From an uncultured Clostridia bacterium (GTDB lineage: Bacteria; Bacillota; Clostridia; Lachnospirales; Bianqueaceae): a stretch of DNA of 9,252 nt. Made by a program: the position numbers and the translations under genes. The number at the start of each line of letters is the position of its first letter. Positions within the stretch are counted from its first letter, which is position 1. Positions 1 through 6,270 of this stretch are shown one piece after another. The notes below the pieces were generated by a model that did not search any database, was not told the DNA's origin, and was given only the letters and a program-made list of their open reading frames with translations. The DNA is taken from assembly GCA_947570515.1 (NCBI GenBank), contig CANOUM010000053.1, positions 1 to 9,252 on the forward strand, in the 5' to 3' direction.

Positions 1-869
1 CCTTTCAGCAAATGTCGATTCTCCTGAATATAGTCAATAAGCGCTTGTCCGTTTTCATATTGAATGGGAGATTCGCTATACTGTTTGATCTTACGATCCA
101 TCTTTCGGTTAAAACGAGTTTCCCAGTCCTCCTGTGTTGCGGGAGCGGGTATGCTATGAATTTTACGCAAGATATGCCCCGCTTCAAGACCATAAGCATA
201 TTGTTCTGTGTCAGAATATGTCGGCATAACTTGTTCGGCATCTTCCCCCTCAATCCAGCTTTGAATCGAATAGACCCCCTCCTCGCAAGTCCCAAATTCG
301 ATTGGCTGGCACATCGGAATTCCTAAAGAAGCAACCAGCTTCATCTGATTAAATTCAGACTGTTTGAGATCGTACTCTTCAAGGTCAGAAATACGCAAAA
401 GATACCGCATTCCCGTTTCATCGGTAATGCAGTATTTTTTATCATGTGACCAGCCTTTTTCAATTCGCTCTTTTGAAATGTAATTTTGCATCAATTTTTT
501 GCCTCGTTTTTCATTAGAAAGTACAGCCAGTCTGCTTAATGCCAGAATAAACCATGCTCTGTTCTGTGGTTTCAAAATTTCAGCACCTGTATATGCCCAA
601 TGATTGAAATAACGCCATTGTGAATAAATAGCAGCGCCGAGCAGAGGAATATCTGTCACATCATCGATTATCCTCCCCAAAGCCTCGTGGTTGTTTACTA
701 CATTGCCATATTTTTTTGAGAAGGCCTTACCACAGTCCATTTTAAAGCCAAGCGCAGCACAATCATCAGCCATATAGTGGTCGACTAACTCTATGTAATT
801 GATATTTTTATTTTTGAATTTATCACACCATTTCACAGCAAAATCATGTATCTGTTTCATATCAGCCAC
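1..869 (-). CDS. Partial APH-family phosphotransferase with an extra N-terminal domain
   Basis: The frame stays open for 289 codons and leaves the left edge, so the C-terminus is missing. Residues about 132-289 resemble the N-lobe and linker of Firmicute proteins annotated as aminoglycoside phosphotransferase family (protein-kinase-like small-molecule kinases): ERIEKGWSHDKKYCI, then the strand RYLLRIS near 155-161, then GIPMCQPIEFGTCEEGVY, SWIEGEDAE and a GHILRKIHSI helix. The catalytic HGDxHxGN and metal-binding Asp motifs would lie beyond base 1, so activity and substrate cannot be judged. Residues 1 to about 130 form a separate part (PLLGAAIYSQWRYFNHWAY, then RAWFILALSRLAVL) that I cannot name. 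I chose the GTG start at 869 because GGAGGT sits 8 bases upstream; the ATG at 860 is too far from it. The gene follows rlmD by 28 bases. True aminoglycoside resistance is not implied; many family members act on other metabolites. Confidence 0.8.
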   Translation of the reverse strand, partial: MADMKQIHDFAVKWCDKFKNKNINYIELVDHYMADDCAALGFKMDCGKAFSKKYGNVVNNHEALGRIIDDVTDIPLLGAAIYSQWRYFNHWAYTGAEILKPQNRAWFILALSRLAVLSNEKRGKKLMQNYISKERIEKGWSHDKKYCITDETGMRYLLRISDLEEYDLKQSEFNQMKLVASLGIPMCQPIEFGTCEEGVYSIQSWIEGEDAEQVMPTYSDTEQYAYGLEAGHILRKIHSIPAPATQEDWETRFNRKMDRKIKQYSESPIQYENGQALIDYIQENRHLLK

Positions 870-877
870 TGTGGTAC

Positions 878-883
878 ACCTCC
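878..883 (-). promoter_or_regulatory. Shine-Dalgarno site that sets the GTG start of the APH-like gene
   Basis: On the minus strand GGAGGT is followed by 8 bases and then GTG at 869. The next in-frame ATG, at 860, is 17 bases from this site. An in-frame TAG lies just upstream of the site, so the GTG is the best-supported start. It adds three residues relative to the ATG start. Confidence 0.7.
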
Positions 884-897
884 ATTTCTAAACTCTA

Positions 898-2316
898 TTA
901 ATACTTCTGTACTTTCGATATCAATACCACACATTCCACATGCGCCGTCTGCGGAAACATATCCACTGGCTGCACCGCCTCCAAATGATATTCCCCCTGA
1001 TGACACAGAATATCTAAATCCCTCGCTAACGTAGCCGGATCACAGGAAACATAAATCAGCTTCTGCGGCGCCATCTCCCCTATTGTACGCAGCAATGCTT
1101 CATCACATCCTGCCCGAGGCGGATCCACTACCATCACATCAGCCCGAATCCCCTTTTCTTTATATAAAGCAGGAATGACCTCTTCTGCCTTTCCCACATA
1201 GAACTCTGCATTTTCCAAGTGATTAAGACGCGCATTGAGTTTAGCATTCTGAATGGCCTCCGGCACAATCTCTACGCCGTACACCTTCTTTACTCTTTGT
1301 GCTAAAAACAGAGAAATCGTCCCGATTCCGCAATAAGCATCCCATACCGTCTCATTACCCGACAAATCCGCCAATGACAGCGCCGTTTCATATAAGCAAG
1401 CTGTCTGCACCGGATTCACCTGATAGAAAGCTGCCGGAGAAATCTGAAACCTTAGATCTCCCAACCGGTCTTCTATATAGGGCGTCCCGCATAAAGCCTC
1501 TGTCTTCTCTCCTAAAATTACATTGCTTTTATTCTGATTAAAATTCACACAAAAGCTGGTCACCTTCAGGCGCTGCATCAGTATCACCCATTCTGCCTCC
1601 TTCTGCAGCCGCGTTCCGTTTATGACCAAACATACGCTGATCTGCCCCGTCGCATATCCCGATCGGATCAGTACATGCCGAACCTGCCCCTCATGCACGG
1701 CCTCATCGTAAACAGAAATCCCATGCTCTCTCATAAATTCCGTAATCTCTGCAATCAGCTCATTCGCCTTTTCGGACTGCAATTCACAATGGTATACCGG
1801 CAGCAGGCGATGGCTGCGCGGCGCAAAGAACCCGGCATGAATTGTCCTGCCCTTCTCCTGCGTAATTTTCTGTACCGGAAACTGTGCTTTGTTACGATAA
1901 TGCTGCCAGCAGCCTTGCGGCATGCCAAGGGTCTCCTCAGCCAGTACCCCTTCCATCTCTTCTGCAGAAAAATGCCCAATCCGCTTCAGGACTTGCCTAA
2001 CCTTCTCTCTCTTATACCGCAGCTGTCCTTGATAAGACAAATGGTTCAATTGACAGCCTCCGCATTTTCCCGCCAGCGGGCAAGAGGGTTCTATGCGCTC
2101 TGGTGATGCTTTGATAATGGACTTTATTTTAGCAAATGCAAAATGCTGACGTACCTGTACAATATGCGCTTGAATAGTTTCTCCCGGCAGCGCTCCTTCT
2201 GCAAATACGGTAAACCCTTCAAAGCGTCCGATGCCTTCTCCCCGGCTCCCCAAATCCTCAATGAGGAGCTCTATGTCCTGATTTTTTTCAACCGGGGCTG
2301 TTATGCGTGATTTCAT
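898..2316 (-). CDS. rlmD: 23S rRNA (uracil-C5)-methyltransferase, RlmD/RlmCD type
   Basis: This 472-residue protein is a SAM-dependent RNA m5U methyltransferase of the TrmA/RumA family. Such enzymes methylate U1939 of 23S rRNA; the B. subtilis homologue RlmCD also methylates U747, so dual specificity is possible. An N-terminal TRAM RNA-binding domain covers about residues 8-68. Cysteines 79, 85, 88 and 177 match the family's Fe-S cluster ligands (CPLAGKCGGC, then YHC). The SAM-binding loop is DAYCGIGTISL at 326-336. VVDPPRAGC is near 396-404, the nucleophile is Cys425 in SCDPATLARD, and the general base is probably Glu461 in HVECV. Length is normal and all key residues are present. The ATG overlaps the upstream yhaM-like stop as ATGA, with TGAGG 7 bases upstream, so translation is probably coupled. 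RlmD and RlmCD cannot be separated by sequence reading alone. Confidence 0.95.
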   Translation of the reverse strand: MKSRITAPVEKNQDIELLIEDLGSRGEGIGRFEGFTVFAEGALPGETIQAHIVQVRQHFAFAKIKSIIKASPERIEPSCPLAGKCGGCQLNHLSYQGQLRYKREKVRQVLKRIGHFSAEEMEGVLAEETLGMPQGCWQHYRNKAQFPVQKITQEKGRTIHAGFFAPRSHRLLPVYHCELQSEKANELIAEITEFMREHGISVYDEAVHEGQVRHVLIRSGYATGQISVCLVINGTRLQKEAEWVILMQRLKVTSFCVNFNQNKSNVILGEKTEALCGTPYIEDRLGDLRFQISPAAFYQVNPVQTACLYETALSLADLSGNETVWDAYCGIGTISLFLAQRVKKVYGVEIVPEAIQNAKLNARLNHLENAEFYVGKAEEVIPALYKEKGIRADVMVVDPPRAGCDEALLRTIGEMAPQKLIYVSCDPATLARDLDILCHQGEYHLEAVQPVDMFPQTAHVECVVLISKVQKY

Positions 2317-3263
2317 AGGCCTGCCTCATTCGGCTTATAAAAGGTGCGGCCTAAAATGCGGTGATAGGCGGTCCAGCTCCCCTCACCATGATCCATTTCT
2401 ACTGCGTCTTCTACTTGTTTTAGCTTGGAATCTGTTAGATCTGCCATATGAAGAATCATCGCATCGATGCTGGAGGGCACCTTGGGGGATCCAAATTCAA
2501 GCTCACCATGATGTGATAAAATCATATGCTCCAGCTGCATCAGCAGTGCCGGATCCAGTTCTGCGATCATGCTTCCTTTCTCGTGCACCATCATGTAGCC
2601 TAATGCAATATGCCCTAAGAACTGACCCTCATCACTGTATTCATTCAGTGGAAGGGGCTCAATCTCACGCAGCTTACCGATATCATGAAGCATCGCCCCT
2701 GCGAGCAAAAGATCGGTATTCGTACCCTGATATAAACTGCCTAAATAAGAGGCAATAGAGGTGACAGACACCGTATGCTCCAAAAGGCCTCCGATGTAAT
2801 TATGATGCACGCTCTTAGCGGCAGGATGCTTTTTAAGCTGTTCGATGAGCGCTGGATCGTCCATATAAAAGCTCTGTACCAGCTTTTTTAAGCCGATATC
2901 CTGAATTTGTCCAATATACTGTAGCGCACGTTCATATAGCTCCTCAACCGGTATTCTGGCCGTCCGAAAATAGCTAGCGACCTGATACTCGCCTTCTTCA
3001 CTCCGGCGAACGCGCGTGACACTAAGCTGCGGCACTCCCTGATAGTTGCCTACCACAGCATCCACCTTTATGATATCGCCCCGGTCAAATGGCTGAATCT
3101 GCGGACCGATCTCCCAGATCATGGCATTGATCGAGCCGGTCTTATCCTCCAAAATCAATTTGTAGTAATTTTTTCCATTACGCGCCATCATCATCTGCTT
3201 ATCCTTACACAGATAATGCTCAATCACATGCTGTCCTTCTTTAAGCTGCTCAATCCATTCCAT
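2313..3263 (-). CDS. yhaM: YhaM-type 3'-5' exoribonuclease (OB-fold plus HD domain)
   Basis: The 316-residue protein closely matches the length and architecture of B. subtilis YhaM (about 314 residues), a cytoplasmic metal-dependent 3'-5' exoribonuclease. An N-terminal OB-fold nucleic-acid-binding domain covers about residues 10-90 (YKLILEDKTGSINAMIW, then GDIIKVDAVV and PQLSVTRV). An HD phosphohydrolase domain covers about 155-285. Its metal-binding pattern is complete: His163 in LLEHTVSV, His193-Asp194 in MLHDIGKL, His218 in GHIALGY, His251-His252 in ILSHHGELEFGSP, and Asp275 in HMADLTDSK. The start lies 12 bases after the htrA stop and has only a weak TGAGAG 9 bases upstream, so it is probably translated by coupling to htrA. 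Its stop overlaps the start of rlmD. It is likely a housekeeping RNA-turnover enzyme; DNA substrates are also reported for this family. Confidence 0.93.
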   Translation of the reverse strand: MEWIEQLKEGQHVIEHYLCKDKQMMMARNGKNYYKLILEDKTGSINAMIWEIGPQIQPFDRGDIIKVDAVVGNYQGVPQLSVTRVRRSEEGEYQVASYFRTARIPVEELYERALQYIGQIQDIGLKKLVQSFYMDDPALIEQLKKHPAAKSVHHNYIGGLLEHTVSVTSIASYLGSLYQGTNTDLLLAGAMLHDIGKLREIEPLPLNEYSDEGQFLGHIALGYMMVHEKGSMIAELDPALLMQLEHMILSHHGELEFGSPKVPSSIDAMILHMADLTDSKLKQVEDAVEMDHGEGSWTAYHRILGRTFYKPNEAGL

Positions 3264-3275
3264 CTATGTTTTCTC

Positions 3276-4691
3276 TCACTTTCTTCCGGTAGAATCCTTT
3301 TCGGCAATTCTTACTGTAAAGCTTACTGTCTGTGGCTGATCCTCCTGATAGCCTCGCAGCACTTCAATCGTGGCAGTATCGCCGATCTCTGTCTCCTGTA
3401 TCGCGGCCGTCAGATCATCAAAGGTTTCAATGGTTTTGTCATTAAAGGTCAGAATCACATCATAGACCTGCAGGCCTGCTATCGCGGCAGGACCTCCCTC
3501 TGCAACAGAAATAACGATCACGCCGGATACAATCTGATATTGAGAGGCAAAATTTTGATAGCCCGTTACATTGGTTCCGGTGATTCCAATATAAGGACGG
3601 CTCACCTTGCCAAAATTGATTAACTGCTCCAAAATCGGCTTCGCAATATTAGACTGAATCGCAAAGCCCATTCCTTCTACATCGGTAGAACTGATTTTGG
3701 CATTGTTAATTCCGATCACCTCGCCTCGTCCATTGACCAGAGCTCCCCCTGAATTTCCGGGATTGATGGCGGCATCGGTCTGCATCAGAGTCATAGTCTG
3801 ACTGATATTGGTCTCTTCATCAACAAAGGTCACGCTGCGCTCAAGTCCGCTGATAGATCCTGCCGTGACGGAGTTGCCAAATCGTTTGTCTACCGGACTT
3901 CCAATAGCAATGGCCAAATCGCCCAGGCGCATTGTGCTGCTGTCACCCAAGGTGGCAATTTTAATCTGATCATAAATACTTTCCGGTACATCCGACTTTT
4001 TAATATAAATCACAGCCAGATCCGTATCTGCATCTGCTCCCTGATAATAAGCCTGAATCGTGGTCGAATCATCAGAGCCTGCAATAATACTTACATCAGA
4101 GGCTTCTGCGATCACATGATAGTTGGTCGCAATATAAATCCTGTCGTCCTCTTCTCCTATGATCACGCCTGATCCAAGAGATTCCGTTTTATAGCTCTCA
4201 AAACTGCTGCCGTAAGAAATACTGATGATAATAGTAACCACCGATTTCCCTACATCTTCGGCAATATCAGATACAGATTCATAAGACGAATTCTGCACAG
4301 ATTGTAAGTAGCCCATATTTTCTTCCGTCGTACTTGCCTGCGGGAGTACAAAATGACCGCTGCCTTCCGGATTTTGCAGCAAAAGAGCACTGACCTTTAC
4401 ACCGGCAATCACAGAAATCAAAAAAGCAAATGAACAGACCAGCGCAATAGCCACCTTCCATCCGTTATGCTTTTTCGGTTTTCTGGGCGGCATCATGGGT
4501 TGATTTCCCATATAGGGTGTATAGGGCTGCCTTTGCTGATACTGCATCTGCTGATAAGAATAAGAAGCTCCCGGCTGCTGCTGATAAGGATATGGCGGTA
4601 CCTGCTGCTGCGGTGGCACAGGCTGCTGCCCGCCCGCTTCCTGCCTCTGTCCTTCCTGTTGAGGCATCTGATTCCTATTCTGATCTTCCAT
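3276..4691 (-). CDS. htrA: HtrA/DegP-like membrane-anchored serine protease with PDZ domain
   Basis: This 471-residue S1C-family protease degrades or refolds damaged proteins at the cell envelope. Residues 1 to about 76 are hydrophilic and rich in Gln, Pro and Tyr, ending in a basic PPRKPKKH stretch. A single membrane segment follows at about 79-105 (VAIALVCSFAFLISVIAGVKV), which places the protease domain outside the membrane with a cytoplasmic tail. The catalytic triad is His192 (ATNYHVI), Asp224 (TDLAVIYI) and Ser314 (GNSGGALVNG). One PDZ domain covers about residues 365-463 (RPYIGITG, GGPAAIAGLQVYDVIL). I chose the ATG at 4691, preceded by AAAAGGGG at 7 bases; the open frame runs further up to 4820 but only overlaps the kinase gene. 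The gene begins 31 bases after the kinase stop, suggesting that the two-component pair monitors or controls the protease, as with CssRS and HtrA in Bacillus. Confidence 0.94.
   Translation of the reverse strand: MEDQNRNQMPQQEGQRQEAGGQQPVPPQQQVPPYPYQQQPGASYSYQQMQYQQRQPYTPYMGNQPMMPPRKPKKHNGWKVAIALVCSFAFLISVIAGVKVSALLLQNPEGSGHFVLPQASTTEENMGYLQSVQNSSYESVSDIAEDVGKSVVTIIISISYGSSFESYKTESLGSGVIIGEEDDRIYIATNYHVIAEASDVSIIAGSDDSTTIQAYYQGADADTDLAVIYIKKSDVPESIYDQIKIATLGDSSTMRLGDLAIAIGSPVDKRFGNSVTAGSISGLERSVTFVDEETNISQTMTLMQTDAAINPGNSGGALVNGRGEVIGINNAKISSTDVEGMGFAIQSNIAKPILEQLINFGKVSRPYIGITGTNVTGYQNFASQYQIVSGVIVISVAEGGPAAIAGLQVYDVILTFNDKTIETFDDLTAAIQETEIGDTATIEVLRGYQEDQPQTVSFTVRIAEKDSTGRK
4506..4667 (-). 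repeat. Gln/Pro/Tyr-rich low-complexity tract in the HtrA tail
   Basis: Residues about 9-62 of the protease consist largely of Gln, Pro, Tyr and Gly, with recurring PYQQQP/SYQQMQ/YQQRQP-like units, encoded by clustered CAG, CAA, CCG and TAT codons. On the plus strand it shows as runs of ctg and tgctg. There is no exact tandem repeat. It is predicted to be a disordered cytoplasmic tail before the membrane segment. Confidence 0.7.
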
Positions 4692-4722
4692 GTCTTTTCC
4701 CCTTTTACTTAAATTATACGAT

Positions 4723-6270
4723 TTACTTTTTTTCAACAAGATTATAACGATACGCCAAAGGGAGCGTAAAGGCAAAGCGTGTGCCCTCGCCTTCCTTGCT
4801 GCGCACTGTGATATCTTCATGATGATTCAAAATAATTTGTTTCACAATGGCCAGACCAAGACCGGCTCCCAGCTTGTTTTTGCCTCTGGATTTATCACCC
4901 TTATGAAAGCGTTCAAAAACATGTGAAAGTGCTTCTTCAGCAATTCCGCTTCCGGTATCTGAGATCACAATATATGCTTTTCTGGCGACTATACTGGTCT
5001 CCACAGTGATCGAATCTCCCTCTTCGGTAAATTTGAGTGCATTATCTAAAAGATTATAAACGACACGCTGAATCAAATCAAGATCTGCATTGACAAAAAG
5101 CTTTTCTTGAAGGAACTGAAACTGCATTTGAATGTTCTTCTCTTCAATTCTCTGCTCTAAACTTAGTGCCAGCTTGACAATCATTTCATTGATATCAAAA
5201 TTAACCAGATGCAGTTCAATTTGCCCATTCTCCATTTTGGTCAGGTCAAGAACATTGTTTGTCATCTTGGTCAGACGATTGGCTTCTTGGAGGACAATAG
5301 ACAAGTATTTGGTAAACTGATCCTCCGGAATCGTACCATCGAGCATAGCTTCTACGTATCCCTTAATCGATGTAAGCGGAGAACGAAAATCGTGGGAAAT
5401 ATTGGCAATAAAGTCACTTTGCAGCGTATCCACTGCCTGAAGCTCTTTAGCCATCTCATTAAAAGAACGAGCCAGCTCTCCCACCTCATCGTGTGAAGTA
5501 ATATGGATCTCCTGAGAAAAATCGCCTTTGGTGATCGCTTCCGCTGCCTTTTTCATCTGATTGACCGGGCCCAGAATATTATTGCTCATCAAAAAGGTAA
5601 TGATGGTTGCTGTTAAAGATACCAAAAACAGGGTAATCAGCACCATTCTAAAGATACCGGCTGTGGTCATGGAAATATCGTCCAGCGCCACATGCAAAAA
5701 AACGGCGCCTTCTTTGCTGAGGGACATCATCCCGGTTTCGCTTCCAACCGGAAACGGCACATTTTCCAAATACTTCTGCTGGTATCCAAGCGAAATCGTC
5801 TGCCCATAAAAGGCTGTAGGAAATGTATTTAAGGTAAATCCAATATTGTTCCCTTCTACGACCTGCTTGACTAAATATTTCTCTGCAGCCGTGAGCGAAT
5901 TAAAGTCCAGATTTTCTACTTTGTTAGTCGTACTGCCAAATGGATGGATGCGCACCGTATTTTCATCAATCGGCGTACAGATCCAAATATTGATATCAGA
6001 GGCCTTTGCTGCTGTTTCCAGAATGTTCTGCGCTTCTGTTTCTATCCGAAAATCTTTTTCCGTTAAAACCTGTGTAATAATCTCCCTTGTTTTTTCCAGA
6101 TCTTTCTTCTTTTCAGTCAAAAAATACTCATTAAAAACCATGGGCAGCACACAGGCCACAACAATTAAAATAATAATGAGAAGCAGCACATACGTCCCCA
6201 TCATTTTGATACGGAGAGAAAAGAAAGATTTTCTTTCTCTTCCCTCCTTTTGTTTATGCGTTGACTTCAA
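4723..6270 (-). CDS. Membrane sensor histidine kinase with HAMP domain
   Basis: This 515-residue kinase is the likely partner of the response regulator gene just upstream. Membrane helices lie at about residues 26-46 and 204-228 and flank an extracytoplasmic sensor region of roughly 155 residues with no family I recognise. A HAMP linker follows (about 229-282, LGPVNQMKKAAEAITKGDF). The dimerisation domain carries the phosphoacceptor His293 in ISHDFRSPLTSI. The ATP-binding domain shows the N box (Asn406 and Asn410 in VVYNLLDNALKF), DTGSG at 438-442, FERFHKGDKS and GAGLGLAIVKQI. All catalytic motifs are intact. The start is a TTG at 6270, the only conventional start after an in-frame TAG at 6282-6280; it overlaps the regulator gene by 17 bases and lacks a good ribosome site. 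ATG codons at residues 23-24 are alternatives but would remove the basic stretch before the first helix. It resembles the ResE/CssS-like kinases in general layout. Confidence 0.92.
   Translation of the reverse strand: MKSTHKQKEGRERKSFFSLRIKMMGTYVLLLIIILIVVACVLPMVFNEYFLTEKKKDLEKTREIITQVLTEKDFRIETEAQNILETAAKASDINIWICTPIDENTVRIHPFGSTTNKVENLDFNSLTAAEKYLVKQVVEGNNIGFTLNTFPTAFYGQTISLGYQQKYLENVPFPVGSETGMMSLSKEGAVFLHVALDDISMTTAGIFRMVLITLFLVSLTATIITFLMSNNILGPVNQMKKAAEAITKGDFSQEIHITSHDEVGELARSFNEMAKELQAVDTLQSDFIANISHDFRSPLTSIKGYVEAMLDGTIPEDQFTKYLSIVLQEANRLTKMTNNVLDLTKMENGQIELHLVNFDINEMIVKLALSLEQRIEEKNIQMQFQFLQEKLFVNADLDLIQRVVYNLLDNALKFTEEGDSITVETSIVARKAYIVISDTGSGIAEEALSHVFERFHKGDKSRGKNKLGAGLGLAIVKQIILNHHEDITVRSKEGEGTRFAFTLPLAYRYNLVEKK
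4741..4770 (-). promoter_or_regulatory. Candidate promoter for htrA inside the 3' end of the kinase gene
   Basis: On the minus strand, TTTACG (4770-4765, four of six matches to TTGACA) is separated by 18 bases from a perfect TATAAT (4746-4741). Transcription would start near 4734, giving a leader of about 40 bases before the htrA ATG at 4691. A second perfect TATAAT at 4718-4713 lies even closer but has only TTGTTG at 15-base spacing as a -35 box. Both are sequence matches only, in an AT-rich gene junction, and are not proof of transcription. Confidence 0.4.
6213..6247 (-). other. 16-pair RNA hairpin over a buried Shine-Dalgarno-like sequence at the start of the kinase gene
   Basis: In minus-strand RNA, bases 6247-6232 (GGAGGGAAGAGAAAGA) pair with 6228-6213 (TCTTTCTTTTCTCTCC) across a three-base AAA loop. 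All 16 positions pair: 14 are Watson-Crick and two are G-U (6239 with 6221, 6243 with 6217). In plus-strand RNA these two would be A-C mismatches, so the structure fits the coding transcript. The 5' arm contains most of AAAGGAGGG (6250-6242), a strong ribosome-binding sequence that has no start codon at normal spacing. No U tract follows, so it is not an intrinsic terminator. Function is unknown. Confidence 0.6.

Noticed and set aside
5..295. Minus-strand open frame of 96 codons at the left edge
   Set aside because: It is a different frame inside the APH-like gene, whose frame is open across the whole of 1-869 with recognisable family motifs. The short frame has no ribosome site and no recognisable protein.
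12..326. Plus-strand open frame of 104 codons
   Set aside because: Antisense shadow of the APH-like gene, with no ribosome site or domain.
870..897. Possible terminator between rlmD and the APH-like gene
   Set aside because: The 28 bases contain no inverted repeat with a U tract; they hold only the ribosome site of the next gene.
900..928. Promoter-like TTGATA with TATTAA before the APH-like gene
   Set aside because: The hexamers are on the minus strand within the last codons of rlmD, but the spacing is only 15 bases and the -10 box matches four of six positions. This is too weak to list as a feature.
2303..2758. Plus-strand open frame of 151 codons opposite the yhaM-like gene
   Set aside because: Cys-, His- and Pro-rich translation that mirrors the HD-domain codons; no start signal or known family.
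4467..4747. Two plus-strand frames rich in Leu/Arg and in Ala/Asp/Lys opposite the HtrA tail
   Set aside because: They are the reverse reading of the CAG/CCG-rich low-complexity tract, which yields leucine- or alanine-rich artefacts.
4692..4820. Longer HtrA reading frame starting at 4820
   Set aside because: The extra 43 residues overlap the kinase gene, have no homology to HtrA, and the ATG at 4691 has a well-placed ribosome site.
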